Shown here one piece after another: positions 1 through 9,483 of a DNA stretch of 64,000 nucleotides. Each line of letters opens with the position of its first letter. Positions within the stretch are counted from its first letter, which is position 1. The position numbers were made by a program, and so were the translations under genes. A model generated the notes under the pieces. That model saw nothing but the letters and a program-made list of their open reading frames with translations. It searched no databases and was not told the DNA's origin. Source of the DNA: Sphingomonas sp. CROZ-RG-20F-R02-07 (GTDB taxonomy: Bacteria > Pseudomonadota > Alphaproteobacteria > Sphingomonadales > Sphingomonadaceae); contig NZ_JAKNQJ010000001.1 in the NCBI RefSeq assembly GCF_022662335.1, forward strand, positions 186,001-250,000, given 5' to 3'.

Positions 1-1
1 C

Positions 2-610
2 GCGAGCGTTCCGCCGCAGGGCGGGCGCAAGCATCCGCAACAGGAATTCCTGCAGGTCGACACGACGAACATCCTGTTCATCTGCGGTGGCGCGTTCAGC
101 GGCCTCGAGAAGATCATCGGCGATCGCCTGCAGGGCAAGTCGATCGGCTTTGGCGCCTATGTCGCGGCGCCCGAGGAGCGGCGCACCGGCGAGCTGCTGC
201 GCCAGACCGAGCCCGAGGATCTGCTGAAGTTTGGTCTGATCCCCGAATTCGTCGGCCGTCTGCCGGTGATCGCCACGCTCGAGGATCTCGACATCGACGC
301 GCTGGTGAAGATCCTGAGCGAGCCCAAGAACGCGCTGGTGAAGCAATACCAGAAGCTGTTCGAGATGGAGGACGTGGAGCTGGGCTTCACCGACGACGCG
401 CTGGTGCAGGTCGCGCGCAAGGCGATCGAGCGCAAGACCGGTGCGCGTGGCCTTCGTTCGATCCTCGAAAGCATCCTGCTCGACACGATGTTCGAGCTGC
501 CCGGCATGGACGGCGTGGACGAGGTGATGATCGACAAGGACGTGATCGAGGGCCGCAAGGAACCGATCCGCGTCTATGCCGAAAAGAAGAAGGCGGGCGA
601 CGCCGCCTGA
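2..610 (+). CDS. clpX: ATP-dependent Clp protease ATP-binding subunit ClpX (3' part)
   Basis: This is the C-terminal half of the AAA+ unfoldase ClpX, which unfolds substrates and feeds them to the ClpP peptidase. The reading frame is already open at the left edge, so the start, zinc-binding domain and Walker A lie outside the window. Visible are the [11 protein letters not shown] segment that precedes sensor [15 protein letters not shown], the [10 protein letters not shown] element, and the sensor-II-type [10 protein letters not shown] near the end. About 202 residues are present, roughly half of the usual 420. The lysine- and alanine-rich tail ends at a TGA. The family call is secure from the motifs; only the truncation by the window edge limits it. 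Confidence 0.96.
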   Translation, partial: ASVPPQGGRKHPQQEFLQVDTTNILFICGGAFSGLEKIIGDRLQGKSIGFGAYVAAPEERRTGELLRQTEPEDLLKFGLIPEFVGRLPVIATLEDLDIDALVKILSEPKNALVKQYQKLFEMEDVELGFTDDALVQVARKAIERKTGARGLRSILESILLDTMFELPGMDGVDEVMIDKDVIEGRKEPIRVYAEKKKAGDAA

Positions 611-746
611 CGGCGGCGCGCCTTCCGGCAGCGATGAAGCGGGCGTCGAGCGATCGGCGCCCGTTTTCGTGTGGGCTGTCGTCCCATCCGATGGGAAGGT
701 CGCGGGCCTGGATCGGGATGTCAGCGGCTTGATTGGATTATCAAAT

Positions 747-834
747 CCGTTCGTGCTGAGCTCGTCGAAGCACGCTCTCCGCAGGCCTGCCTTCGCAGTC
801 GGTACAAGCCCTTCGACAAGCTCAGGGCGAACGG
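747..834. repeat. Extragenic palindromic repeat
   Basis: CCGTTCGTGCTGAGC..GTCGAAG at 747-770 is answered by the inverted CTTCGACAAGCTCAGGG..AACGG at 811-834. Pairs of this kind are scattered through sphingomonad genomes between genes. It lies between the convergent clpX and glycosyltransferase genes, where a hairpin could also stop transcription from both sides. The arms are imperfect. Confidence 0.7.
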
Positions 835-853
835 AGCAAGGTCAAGTTCAACT

Positions 854-2008
854 CTACCCGCCGAGCAGCGTCATGTACGCGTCGAGCACCTTCTGGTTGG
901 CGCTGTCCCACCGAAAGCCGGCGGCGCGGGCATGGCCGGCTTCGCCCATCGTCCGGCGCAGCGCGGGTTCGGCAATGATCCGGCCGATCGCTTCGGCATA
1001 GGCTTCGGTGTCGCGCGGCGGCACGAGGAAGCCGGTGACGCCGTGCTCGACCAGATCGACCGCGCCCGTCGCGCGCGCGGCCACCACCGGCACGCCCGCC
1101 GCCATCGCCTCGGACGTCACCTGGCCCCAGGTCTCGGTGATGCTGGGGTTGAACAGGATGTCCATCGAGGCGACCGCACGGCCCAGATCGTCGCCGCGCT
1201 GGAAGCCGGCGAAGGCGGCGTCGGGCACACGCTCGGCGAACCAGTCGCGCGCCGGCCCTTCGCCGATCACCAGCACGCGGTGCGCGATGCCGCGCGCGCG
1301 CAGCGCGGTCGTCACGTCGGCGAAGACGTCGAGCCCCTTTTCCAGCACCAGCCGCCCGAGAAAGCCGATCGCGATCTCGTGATCGGCGATGCCCAGCGAG
1401 CGCCGCCATTCGAGGCTGCGCGCCTGCGGATTGAAGCGATCGTGATCGACACCGCGCGGCCACAGATCGGCGGGCGTCGTTACGCCCCATTCGCGGATCA
1501 GCGCGGTGACCGAAGGGGTCGGCACCAGCAGGCGATCCGCACGGCCGTAGAATCGTTTCAGGATCCACAGGATCGCCGGCTCGACGAAGCCGATGTTGAG
1601 CGGCCCGATATGATAATAGCGAAAATACGTCTCGAAGCGGGTGTGGACCGAGGCGATCGAGGCGATGCCGTGCGCGCGCGCGTAGGTGAGCGCGCCGTGC
1701 CCCAGGAATTCGGGCGCCGAGACATGGATGATGTTGGGCGCGAACGCCTCCAGATCGGCGCGGGTCTCCTTGGGGAAATAGCGGCCGAGCTTGTATTCGC
1801 CGCGGCCGGGGAAGGAGAAGCCCGGCACCTTCACCAGATCGCCCGTCGGTGCGAAGGCGGGCTTGTTCGTGGTCGGCGAATAGACGCGGACGTTCACCCC
1901 GCGCGACAGCAGATAGCCGACGAGCAGGTTCTGCGCCTGGTTCGCGCCGTCCCGCACGTAATTGTAGTTGCCGCTGAACAGGGCCACGCGGAGATCGGTC
2001 GGCTGCAT
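854..2008 (-). CDS. GT4-family glycosyltransferase
   Basis: This 384-residue protein is a GT-B fold glycosyltransferase of family 4, which transfers a sugar from a nucleotide-sugar donor to an acceptor, probably a lipid or envelope glycan at the inner face of the membrane. The N-terminal domain opens with ALFSGNYNYVRDGANQ, the glycine-rich acceptor-side loop. The second domain contains IGFLGRLVLEKGLD and the donor-binding E-x7-E element in ETWGQVTSEAMAAGVP, followed by GAVDLVEHGVTGFLVPP. The overall pattern resembles the SqdX/PimB-like group, but the acceptor cannot be read from sequence. It is a single gene, convergent with clpX and divergent from radA. Confidence 0.88.
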   Translation of the reverse strand: MQPTDLRVALFSGNYNYVRDGANQAQNLLVGYLLSRGVNVRVYSPTTNKPAFAPTGDLVKVPGFSFPGRGEYKLGRYFPKETRADLEAFAPNIIHVSAPEFLGHGALTYARAHGIASIASVHTRFETYFRYYHIGPLNIGFVEPAILWILKRFYGRADRLLVPTPSVTALIREWGVTTPADLWPRGVDHDRFNPQARSLEWRRSLGIADHEIAIGFLGRLVLEKGLDVFADVTTALRARGIAHRVLVIGEGPARDWFAERVPDAAFAGFQRGDDLGRAVASMDILFNPSITETWGQVTSEAMAAGVPVVAARATGAVDLVEHGVTGFLVPPRDTEAYAEAIGRIIAEPALRRTMGEAGHARAAGFRWDSANQKVLDAYMTLLGG

Positions 2009-2097
2009 CGCGGCGCGTTAGCGGGGAGGGCTGGCAAACGCCATCCCCCCGCCCGACCGGGATTGATGTTCCCCAATCGTTCTCCTACAATGGTGTC

Positions 2098-3471
2098 ATG
2101 GCGAAGCCCCAGAAACGGTATGTGTGCCAGGCGTGCGGTTCGGTCGCGTCGCGCTGGGCGGGGCAATGCGGCGATTGCGCCGAATGGAACACGATGGTGG
2201 AGGAGGCGAACACCGCCGCCACGCCCTTCCACGCCAAGCACAATCTTCAGACCGGGGGCCGGGCGATCCAGCTCGTCGGGCTGGATGCGGACATCGCGCT
2301 GCCCGATCGGATGGCGACCGGGATCGCCGAACTCGATCGGGCGCTGGGCGGCGGCTTCGTCGAGGCGTCCGCCACGCTGATCGGCGGCGATCCCGGCATC
2401 GGCAAATCGACCCTGTTGTTGCAGGCGGCGGCGAAAATGGCGCTGTCGGGCCTGCGCGTGGCCTATGTCTCGGGCGAGGAGGCGGCGGATCAGGTGCGGT
2501 TGCGCGCGCGGCGGCTGGGGCTCGGCAGCGCCCCGGTGCAGCTCGCGGCCGCCACATCGACGCGCGACATCCTGACGACGCTGTCGCAGGGCCAGCCGCC
2601 CGCATTGCTGGTGATCGATTCGATCCAGACGATGCATTCGGACCTGATCGAGGGCGCGCCCGGCACGGTCAGCCAGGTGCGCGCCTCGGCGCAGGAGCTG
2701 ATCCGCTTCGCCAAGGAGCGTGGCACCGCCGTCGTGCTGGTGGGGCATGTGACCAAGGACGGCAGCATCGCGGGGCCGCGCGTGCTCGAGCATATGGTCG
2801 ACACCGTTCTCAGCTTCGAGGGCGAGCGCAGCCACCAATATCGCATCCTGCGCGCGATCAAGAACCGGTTCGGCGGGACGGACGAGATCGGCGTCTTCGC
2901 GATGGCGACCGAGGGGCTGACCGAGGTCGCCAACCCCTCGTCGCTGTTCCTCACGCACCGCGACGAGAGCGTGACGGGGATGACGGTGTTTCCCGCGCTG
3001 GAGGGCACGCGCCCGGTGCTGGTCGAGATCCAGGCGCTGACGGTGCGCCTCGCAAGCGGGGCGACGCCCCGGCGCGCGGTGGTGGGCTGGGATTCGGGGC
3101 GCCTCGCGATGATCCTCGCGGTGCTGGAGGCACGGTGCGGGCTGAGCTTCTCGGCCTGCGAAGTGTATCTGAATATCGCAGGCGGCTACCGCGTGCAGGA
3201 TCCCGCCGCCGATCTGGCGGTGGCGGCCGCGTTGATCTCGGCGCTGAGCGAGCGGCCGGTGCCGATCGACTCGGTCGCGTTCGGCGAAGTCGCGCTGTCG
3301 GGCGAGATCCGCCCCGTGGCGCATGGGCCGTTGCGGATGAAGGAGGCGGCCAAGCTCGGCTTCGAACGCGCGCTGGTGCCCGCGGCGGTGGCCAGCGGCA
3401 AGGCGGACCTGACGCTGACGGGGTTTCGCACGCTGGCGAGCTTCGTCGATCATATGCTCGGGCGGGGGTGA
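2098..3471 (+). CDS. radA: DNA repair protein RadA/Sms
   Basis: RadA is a RecA-like ATPase that drives branch migration during recombinational repair. The 457-residue product has the full family architecture: a C4 zinc finger (C10, C13, C24, C27), a RecA core with Walker A GGDPGIGKS (about residues 96-104), the RadA-specific KNRFGG motif (about 255-260), and a C-terminal Lon-protease-like domain (ASGATPRR..., IAGGYRVQDPAADLAVAAAL). The length is normal. The ATG at 2098 directly precedes the zinc finger, so the start is well supported. It is transcribed on its own, divergently from the glycosyltransferase. Confidence 0.97.
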   Translation: MAKPQKRYVCQACGSVASRWAGQCGDCAEWNTMVEEANTAATPFHAKHNLQTGGRAIQLVGLDADIALPDRMATGIAELDRALGGGFVEASATLIGGDPGIGKSTLLLQAAAKMALSGLRVAYVSGEEAADQVRLRARRLGLGSAPVQLAAATSTRDILTTLSQGQPPALLVIDSIQTMHSDLIEGAPGTVSQVRASAQELIRFAKERGTAVVLVGHVTKDGSIAGPRVLEHMVDTVLSFEGERSHQYRILRAIKNRFGGTDEIGVFAMATEGLTEVANPSSLFLTHRDESVTGMTVFPALEGTRPVLVEIQALTVRLASGATPRRAVVGWDSGRLAMILAVLEARCGLSFSACEVYLNIAGGYRVQDPAADLAVAAALISALSERPVPIDSVAFGEVALSGEIRPVAHGPLRMKEAAKLGFERALVPAAVASGKADLTLTGFRTLASFVDHMLGRG

Positions 3472-3616
3472 GTGGGGCCGTACGGCGACTGTGCCATCCG
3501 CCCGGTCCGCATGGCGGCAAGAAGGGAACGGGTTCACGCTCCGCGTGAGCCCATTCTTCGTGGTGGTGTTCAATGGCGGCCTGATCGGAAAAGTTAGCGG
3601 CCATCATGATCGTCTC

Positions 3617-3734
3617 CCAACTGGGCCCCGGCCTTCGCCGGGGAACAAGGGAGAAACGGGGTGAGGATCGCTCCGGCGCACGTCAGCTTCCCATTTCAAA
3701 CCTGTTCCCCGGCGAAGGCCGGGGCCCAGTTGGG
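3617..3734. repeat. Large extragenic inverted repeat (REP-like)
   Basis: CCCAACTGGGCCCCGGCCTT..GGGGAACA (about 3616-3647) is matched in inverse by TGTTCCCCGG..AAGGCCGGGGCCCAGTTGGG (about 3703-3734), giving arms of about 32 bp around a 55-bp spacer. It fills the radA-cvpA gap (3472-3875), in which no gene is visible. This sequence family is common in sphingomonads. It could act as a terminator after radA. Confidence 0.75.
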
Positions 3735-3875
3735 CGAGGGTACTTATAGAGACCCACCATTCGTCGTGCACGATCCCGCCCAACGACACGAACAGGGAGA
3801 TCGCCCCGACGCCCCGACCGCCCCCTTCCACGCACGCACTAGCGATTGTCCGTCCGCATCCCTATTCCAGCGGGC

Positions 3876-4442
3876 ATGAACCTCACCGCCCTCGACATCA
3901 TCGTGCTCATCGCGGTCGCAGGGGCAGCGATCATGGGGCTGGTGCGCGGGTTCGTGACGGAGGTGCTGTCGCTCTTCGCGTGGATCGCGATCGTCGCCGC
4001 GCTGAAGCTGTTCCACATCAGCCTCGCTCTGGCCTTGACGCACGTCGTCGGCACGGCGTCGGGCGCGGCGGTGCTCGCCTTCGCGATCATCGCCGGCGGC
4101 TGCTATATCGGCGGCCGTCTGGTGGCGAGCGCGATCGGCCGGCGGACGCGCACCTCGATTCTGGGGCCGGTCGATCGCGCGCTCGGCTTCGGCTTCGGTG
4201 CGCTGAAGGGGCTGATCCTCGCCAGCCTCGTCTTCCTGCTGGCCACGCTGGTGATCGACACGGTCGGCGGCGGCGCGGCGCGGCGGCCACTCTGGATGAC
4301 CGCGTCGCGCACCTATCCGCTGCTTAACGCGACGAGCGCGGGTATCGCCGATTTCGTCGATCGCCGCCGCCATGGGCTCCCCGTCTTCGGCGCGCGCCCA
4401 TTGCCTGCCAACCCTGACAATATGAGCGAGCCGACGCGATGA
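3876..4442 (+). CDS. cvpA: CvpA family membrane protein
   Basis: The 188-residue product is an integral inner-membrane protein of the CvpA/colicin V production family, whose members have four hydrophobic segments. It begins with the family-typical pattern ALDIIVLIAVAGAAIMGLVRGFVTEV, followed by LFAWIAIVAAL and further hydrophobic helices at roughly 60-85 and 110-135. The biochemical role of the family is poorly defined. The start is placed at ATG 3876, because an earlier TTG (3846) would add an uncharacteristic hydrophilic leader. It overlaps the next gene by ATGA and so is probably translated with it. Confidence 0.85.
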   Translation: MNLTALDIIVLIAVAGAAIMGLVRGFVTEVLSLFAWIAIVAALKLFHISLALALTHVVGTASGAAVLAFAIIAGGCYIGGRLVASAIGRRTRTSILGPVDRALGFGFGALKGLILASLVFLLATLVIDTVGGGAARRPLWMTASRTYPLLNATSAGIADFVDRRRHGLPVFGARPLPANPDNMSEPTR

Positions 4443-4867
4443 GCACGCCGCTCTACAATGCCGAGATCCTGCGGCTCGCCGCCACGATCCCGTATCACGA
4501 ACGGCTGGCGGCACCGATGGCCACCGCGGAGCGGCGATCGCCGATCTGCGGCAGCCGGGTGACGGTGGACGTGGCGCTGGATGCGGAGGGGCGCGTGAGC
4601 GCGGTGGGGCTGCTGGTGCGCGCCTGTGCGCTGGGCCAGGCCGCGTCGTCGCTGCTGGCCGCGAACATCCTGGGCCGCACGCCCGAGGAACTCGCCGCGG
4701 CGCGCGACGCGCTGACCGCATGGCTGGCGCGCAAAGGCGAGCCGCCCGCTTGGCCGGGGCTCGGCGTGTTCGAACCCGCGCTCGACTATACCGCGCGCCA
4801 CCCCTCGATCCGGCTGGCCTTCGAAGCCGCCGCAGACGCCGCCGACGCCGCGCGGGGGCCGCGCTGA
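4439..4867 (+). CDS. NifU/IscU-like iron-sulfur scaffold family protein
   Basis: This 142-residue protein resembles the N-terminal scaffold domain of IscU/NifU, on which Fe-S clusters are assembled. Two of the expected cysteines are visible: one in PICGSRVTVDV (about residue 37) and one in RACALGQAASSLLA (about 63). The characteristic third C-terminal cysteine is not evident, so it may be a sphingomonad variant with altered cluster chemistry. It starts with ATG overlapping the cvpA stop (ATGA), and its TGA overlaps the next ATG by one base, so it sits inside a coupled four-gene run. Confidence 0.75.
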   Translation: MSTPLYNAEILRLAATIPYHERLAAPMATAERRSPICGSRVTVDVALDAEGRVSAVGLLVRACALGQAASSLLAANILGRTPEELAAARDALTAWLARKGEPPAWPGLGVFEPALDYTARHPSIRLAFEAAADAADAARGPR

Positions 4868-6618
4868 TGGGGCACACCGTCTCGACGTTGCGCGACGGTG
4901 TGGTCCTGCTGGGCTTCGCGCTCGGATCGGTGCTGCTGTTCCGCCGGCTGGGGCTCGGGCAGGTGCTGGGCTTCCTGGTCGCCGGCGCGATCGTCGGGCC
5001 GCATGTGCTGGGCCTGGTCGGCGATGCCGAACAGAAGATGGGGATCGCCGAACTCGGCATCACGCTGCTGCTGTTCCTCGTCGGGCTCGAACTCTCGCCC
5101 TCTCGCTTATGGGCGATGAAGCAGGATATCCTGGGCGTCGGACTGCTTCAGGTGGTGGCATGCGGGCTGGCGGTGGCGGGCGTGGTGTTCGGCCTGGCGC
5201 ATGTCTCGCCCTCCGCCGCGCTCGCGCTCGGCCTGCCGCTGGCGCTGTCGTCCACCGCGCAGGTGCTGCCGATGCTGCAATCGGCGGGCCGGCTGCGCAC
5301 CCCGTTCGGCGAGCGGGCGTTTTCGATCCTGCTGTTCCAGGATCTCTCGATCGTGCCGCTCATCACGATCGTCGCCGCGCTCAGCCGCGCGCCAGCGGAT
5401 GCCAGCGCGCCGCCGGGATGGCTGCTCGCCCTGTACACGGTGGGCGCGATCGCCGGGCTGGTGCTGGCCGGGCGGTTCCTGCTGCGGCCCCTGTTCACGC
5501 TGATCGGCGTGCTCGGCGAGCGCGAGATGTTCATCTTCGCCGGACTGTTCACGGTGATCGCAAGCGCGGCGGTGATGGAGGCGCTGGGGCTTTCCACCGC
5601 GCTCGGCGCGTTCGTCGCGGGCGTGATGCTGGCCGACAGCCCCTATCGCCACGAGCTCGAGGCCGATGTCGACCCGTTCCGCTCGATCCTGCTCGGGCTG
5701 TTCTTCCTGGCGGTCGGCATGATGCTCGATCTTCACGCCATCGCCGAGCGGCCGTTTTTCGTCGTCGGCATGGCGGTCGCGCTGATCGCCACCAAGACGC
5801 TCATCATCTTCGCGATCGGCAAGGCGTTCCGGATGCCGTGGCGCGGCGCGCTGGCGCTCGGGCTGTTGCTGAGCCAGGGGGGCGAATTCGGCTTCGTCCT
5901 GTTCGCCCAGGCGCAGGCGGCGATGCTGATCGAACCGCAGGCCGCCAGCCTGTTCGGCGCGGTGGTCACGCTGTCGATGGCGACGACGCCGTTCCTGATG
6001 GGCGTGACGCGCCGCTTCCGTGCCGAGCCCGTGAAGGACGGCGCGGGGCTGGCCACGCCGAGCAACGACGGCGCGAGCGCGATCGTGATCGGCTATGGCC
6101 GCTTCGGGCAGACGGTATCGCGCATGCTCCAGCTTCAGCGCATTTCGGTGACGCTGATCGACACCGATACCGACATGATCGAGACGGCGGGCACGTTCGG
6201 CGCGAAGGTCTATTATGGCGACGGCACGCGGATGGATCTGCTCCGCCAGGCCGGCGCGGCGGATGCGGCGCTGCTGCTGTTCTGCATCGACGGCGACGTG
6301 ATCGACGCCGAGATGCTGGCCGGGGTGAAGGCGGCGTTTCCCGATGCCGCAGTGTTCGTGCGCGCCTATGATCGGCGCAGCATGATGCGGATGGCGGGTG
6401 CGCCGATCGCCGGCGCGGTGCGCGAGGTGTTCGAATCGGCGGTGTGCATGGGGCGGCTGGCGCTCGACGCGCTGGAGGTGGACGGCGACGACATCGACCG
6501 CACCGAGGCGGAGTATCGCAAGGCCGATGCCGAACGGTTGCGGTTGCAGAGCGACAGCGGCGACCTGCGCGCGGGCATCGAGACGCTGACCGCCGAGATG
6601 AAGGATGCGCGCGCATGA
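4867..6618 (+). CDS. Monovalent cation:proton antiporter-2 (Kef type) with RCK domain
   Basis: This 583-residue CPA2 transporter exchanges or gates K+ against H+ across the inner membrane, like KefB/KefC. Residues about 1-385 form a dozen hydrophobic helices with family motifs such as LGFLVAGAIVGPHVLG, GITLLLFLVGLELSP, LLFQDLSIVPL and GLLLSQGGEFGFVLF. Residues from about 405 form a Rossmann-like TrkA-N/RCK domain with IVIGYGRFGQ, which binds a nucleotide and controls gating. The tail after about 545 is helical and charged. The ATG overlaps the stop of the upstream gene, and its own stop overlaps the DUF423 start. KefB and KefC cannot be told apart from sequence alone. Confidence 0.93.
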   Translation: MGHTVSTLRDGVVLLGFALGSVLLFRRLGLGQVLGFLVAGAIVGPHVLGLVGDAEQKMGIAELGITLLLFLVGLELSPSRLWAMKQDILGVGLLQVVACGLAVAGVVFGLAHVSPSAALALGLPLALSSTAQVLPMLQSAGRLRTPFGERAFSILLFQDLSIVPLITIVAALSRAPADASAPPGWLLALYTVGAIAGLVLAGRFLLRPLFTLIGVLGEREMFIFAGLFTVIASAAVMEALGLSTALGAFVAGVMLADSPYRHELEADVDPFRSILLGLFFLAVGMMLDLHAIAERPFFVVGMAVALIATKTLIIFAIGKAFRMPWRGALALGLLLSQGGEFGFVLFAQAQAAMLIEPQAASLFGAVVTLSMATTPFLMGVTRRFRAEPVKDGAGLATPSNDGASAIVIGYGRFGQTVSRMLQLQRISVTLIDTDTDMIETAGTFGAKVYYGDGTRMDLLRQAGAADAALLLFCIDGDVIDAEMLAGVKAAFPDAAVFVRAYDRRSMMRMAGAPIAGAVREVFESAVCMGRLALDALEVDGDDIDRTEAEYRKADAERLRLQSDSGDLRAGIETLTAEMKDARA

Positions 6619-6944
6619 ACCTGCTGATGATCCTAGCCGCGCTGTCGGGCGCGATGGCGGTCGCGGCGGGGGCGTTCGGCGCGCATGGCGCGAGCGGGGC
6701 GGCGGCCGACTGGCTGAAGACCGGCGGCCATTACCAACTGATCCACGCCGTCGCCGCACTGGTCGCGATCCGGATGGAGGCGCGCGTGGCCGCGTGGCTG
6801 TTCGTCGGCGGCGGCTTCGTCTTTGCGACGACTTTGTACCTGATGGCGATCGGCGCGCCGCGCTGGCTTGGCGCGGTGACGCCGATCGGGGGCGCCTTAC
6901 TGATCGGCGGCTGGCTGTGGCTGGCGTGGCGCGCGCGGGGGTAG
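6615..6944 (+). CDS. DUF423 family small membrane protein
   Basis: The 109-residue product belongs to the DUF423 (YgdD-like) family of small inner-membrane proteins. It shows the family opening ALSGAMAVAAGAFGAHG, the YQLIHAVAAL segment and the closing LGAVTPIGGALLIGGWLWL, with four predicted hydrophobic helices. The function is unknown. The ATG overlaps the antiporter stop (ATGA), making this the last gene of the overlapping run that starts at cvpA. Confidence 0.9.
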   Translation: MNLLMILAALSGAMAVAAGAFGAHGASGAAADWLKTGGHYQLIHAVAALVAIRMEARVAAWLFVGGGFVFATTLYLMAIGAPRWLGAVTPIGGALLIGGWLWLAWRARG

Positions 6945-7063
6945 GGGCCGGCGACGATATGGCGATGGCTGGAGGTGGTGGATTCCGGAAAGGCCGGTTC
7001 AGGATATACGTTCGGCGTTAGCTGCCGTTGACCGCCGGTTAGATACGACGATATTGCCACACG

Positions 7064-7468
7064 ATGGAAAAGATAGACGACCGTGGGGCGCGCAGACGCA
7101 GCCTCGTTTTGCGAATAATCTATGGAGCATGCCTCCTCGGTGCGACTTACAACCATTGGACCGATATTTTTCATCATGGCTTCTTTTACGATCACGGCCT
7201 ATTCCCCAAATCCGCCGCCGTGTTTTGGACGATTCTAGCTTTTCTTGATCCGGCCACTGTGGTGCTTCTATTTATACGACAAAATTATGGTGTTGCCGCA
7301 ACTACTACGATCATCGTTACTGATGTGATCTGTAATGTATGGATAACGGCACATTACTTTCCACCGCTACGTCATGGTCTCGCGGGCGCACCGCTGGTTA
7401 TTGACCAAATCGTGTTTATGGTTTTCGTCTTGATCACAGCGCCCTTCGCCTGGCGGTCGAGATCATAG
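7064..7468 (+). CDS. Hypothetical membrane protein, low-GC island
   Basis: This 134-residue hydrophobic protein has no family I recognise. It has four candidate membrane helices (residues about 15-30, 50-70, 75-95 and 110-128) and aromatic-rich loops such as NHWTDIFHHGFFYDHG. The stretch from about 7030 to 7560 is visibly richer in A and T, with codons such as ATA, TTA and TTT that are rare in the neighbours, which suggests recent acquisition. It stands alone after DUF423, and downstream (7469-7598) no gene is convincing. Confidence 0.6.
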   Translation: MEKIDDRGARRRSLVLRIIYGACLLGATYNHWTDIFHHGFFYDHGLFPKSAAVFWTILAFLDPATVVLLFIRQNYGVAATTTIIVTDVICNVWITAHYFPPLRHGLAGAPLVIDQIVFMVFVLITAPFAWRSRS

Positions 7469-7598
7469 ATGTTATCGTGAAACGGGTGGCGGCTTTCAGG
7501 ATTTGCGTTCTCGTGGTTAAATGACCAAAAGTGGGCGTAAGCGGTCCTTCCGTCGCCTTGGTCCCACACCCGCACCATAAACCCCGCCGCTCCCCAAC

Positions 7599-7739
7599 TC
7601 AGCGTTTCCGGCGGCACGCATCCGAACAATAGATCACGCTTTCCCAGTCGCGCGCCCATTTCTTGCGCCAGGCGAACGGGCGTTCGCAGGCGGGGCAGGT
7701 CTTGGTCGGGAGGTTGGCCTTGGCGACACCGTTCGGCAT
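7599..7739 (-). CDS. DUF2256 family zinc-ribbon-like peptide
   Basis: This 46-residue protein matches DUF2256, a family of very small cysteine-containing proteins. It carries the signature [19 protein letters not shown] followed by [10 protein letters not shown], with two CxxC-type pairs likely to bind zinc. The function is unknown. The start codon overlaps the aroB stop (TGATG), so it is translated at the end of the aroK-aroB transcript. Confidence 0.85.
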   Translation of the reverse strand: MPNGVAKANLPTKTCPACERPFAWRKKWARDWESVIYCSDACRRKR

Positions 7740-8839
7740 CAGCGTGGCTGGGCGTCGAGAAAGGTCGCGACATCGGTCAGATCGACGCCGCGATCGAGGA
7801 CGGTGCCGCCGATCCCGCGCGCGAGGAGGAAGGGCAGCGTGCCGGCGTCCATCTTCTTGTCGTGGCGCATGTGATCGACGAGCCGCGCGCCGCTCGCGGC
7901 GATGCCGGTGGCGGCGAGGCCGTCGGGCAGCCCCACCTCGCGCATATGCGCCGCCACCCGCGCCGCGTCGGCGTCCGTGCAAAGCCCCTGCGCGGCGGAA
8001 AAGGCGAAGGCGAGCGCGCAGCCCGCCGCGACGCCCTCGCCATGGATCAGCGTGCCGTCGAAGCCGGCCTCCGCCTCCAGCGCATGGCCGAAGGTGTGGC
8101 CGAGGTTCAGCAGCGCGCGCGTGCCGTTGGTTTCATGCTCGTCCGCGGCGACGATCCGCGCCTTGGCCGCGACGCTGTGCGCGATCGCCCGTTCGCGCAG
8201 ATCCTCGTCGCCCGCCAGCAGCGCCGCGCCGTTCGCCTCGCACCAGGCGAAAAAGGGCGCATCGTCGATCAGGCCGTATTTGACGATCTCGGCATAGCCC
8301 GCGCGCAGTTCGCGGGGCGGCAGCGTGTCTAGCACGGCGGGATCGATCAGCACCATCACCGGCTGGTGGAAGGCACCGATCAGGTTCTTGCCCGCGCGCG
8401 TGTTGATCGCGGTCTTGCCGCCGACCGACGAATCGACCTGGGCCAGCAGGGTGGTGGGTATCTGCACGAAGCGGCAGCCGCGCTTCAGGATCGCGCAGGC
8501 GAAGCCGACCAGATCGCCGATGACCCCGCCGCCCAGCGCGATCACGTGATCGCCGCGCTCGATCCCGAGTTCGAGCAGCCGGTCGCACAGCGTTTCCAGC
8601 ACGCCCCAGCTCTTGGTGGCCTCGCCCGGCGCCAGCACGATCGCCTCGCTGGCGATATCCTCTTCGGCGAGCGCCGCCTGAAGCGTGGCGAGATGCGGCA
8701 GGACGTTCGAATCGGTCACGATCGCCACGCGCCGGCCCTGGAGCAGCGGCGCGAGCAGGTCGCCCGCGATGGTCAGCAGCCCCGTTTCGATATGGATCGG
8801 ATAGCTGCGCTCGCCGAGCGAAACGGTAACGGTCTTCAT
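7739..8839 (-). CDS. aroB: 3-dehydroquinate synthase
   Basis: AroB converts DAHP to 3-dehydroquinate, the second step of the shikimate pathway, using NAD and a divalent metal. The 366-residue product has the NAD-binding stretch [13 protein letters not shown], the substrate region [18 protein letters not shown], and the metal-ligand segments [13 protein letters not shown] and [19 protein letters not shown]. The length is normal. The ATG at 8839 overlaps the aroK stop (ATGA), giving the common aroK-aroB order. Confidence 0.97.
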   Translation of the reverse strand: MKTVTVSLGERSYPIHIETGLLTIAGDLLAPLLQGRRVAIVTDSNVLPHLATLQAALAEEDIASEAIVLAPGEATKSWGVLETLCDRLLELGIERGDHVIALGGGVIGDLVGFACAILKRGCRFVQIPTTLLAQVDSSVGGKTAINTRAGKNLIGAFHQPVMVLIDPAVLDTLPPRELRAGYAEIVKYGLIDDAPFFAWCEANGAALLAGDEDLRERAIAHSVAAKARIVAADEHETNGTRALLNLGHTFGHALEAEAGFDGTLIHGEGVAAGCALAFAFSAAQGLCTDADAARVAAHMREVGLPDGLAATGIAASGARLVDHMRHDKKMDAGTLPFLLARGIGGTVLDRGVDLTDVATFLDAQPR

Positions 8840-9408
8840 CGGCCGATGGCTTTCATGATGGCGGCGACGGTCGCCTCGTGCGGCGTGCGCTGGCTGGCGA
8901 CATGGATGGGGGCCAGCGCATAGACCGGATCGCGGACGCGGGCGAGTTCGCGCAGCACCACGCGCGGATCGCGCCCGCGCAGCAGCGGCCGCGTGTCGCG
9001 CCGCGCGACGCGGTCGGCCAGCACATCGGGATGCGCGCTCAGCCACACCGCGGTCGCCTGTTCGAGGATCAGCGCGCGCGTTTCGGGGTGGAGAAACGCG
9101 CCGCCGCCGGTGGCGATCACCTTGGGCCGGCCGTCGATCAGCCGCGCGATCACCCGCCGCTCGCCGTCGCGGAAATAGGCTTCGCCGAAGCGTTCGAAGA
9201 TCTCGGTCACGCTCATGCCCGCGGCGCGCTCGATCTCGTGATCGGCATCGACGAAGGCGAGGCCCAGGCGCACCGCGAGCCGGCGGCCGACGGTCGTCTT
9301 GCCGACGCCCATCAGGCCGACGAGCACGATCGGCTTGCCCTTTTCGGGCGGCGGAGCGTCTGGGGGCGGGGCGGGGCTGGCCGCTTGGGGATCGTGGCTT
9401 TGCAACAT
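8836..9408 (-). CDS. aroK: Shikimate kinase
   Basis: AroK phosphorylates shikimate with ATP. The 190-residue protein has a P-loop GLMGVGKTT (about 31-39), the shikimate-binding DADHEIE, the FRDGERRVI segment, the GGGAF loop, and the lid RDTRPLL. About 22 extra residues rich in proline and alanine precede the core. The start at 9408 is chosen because longer frames run into low-complexity sequence from the divergent gene. It is first in the aroK-aroB-DUF2256 operon. Confidence 0.96.
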   Translation of the reverse strand: MLQSHDPQAASPAPPPDAPPPEKGKPIVLVGLMGVGKTTVGRRLAVRLGLAFVDADHEIERAAGMSVTEIFERFGEAYFRDGERRVIARLIDGRPKVIATGGGAFLHPETRALILEQATAVWLSAHPDVLADRVARRDTRPLLRGRDPRVVLRELARVRDPVYALAPIHVASQRTPHEATVAAIMKAIGR

Positions 9409-9483
9409 CGAGCCTCGCGCTATACAGCGACCATGCGGGTTCGCCAAAAGCTTGCGCGTCCGTGCAACATGTAAGGTTCGTCC

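Noticed and set aside
671..2380. Long plus-strand open frame over the glycosyltransferase
   Set aside because: It is Arg/Ala/Gly/His-rich without motifs and opposite the real gene; a GC-rich antisense artefact.
7469..7598. Minus-strand extension reading MVRVWDQGDGRTAYAH after the DUF2256 gene
   Set aside because: No separate start with a ribosome site, and it runs into the membrane protein gene in antisense; not supported as a gene.
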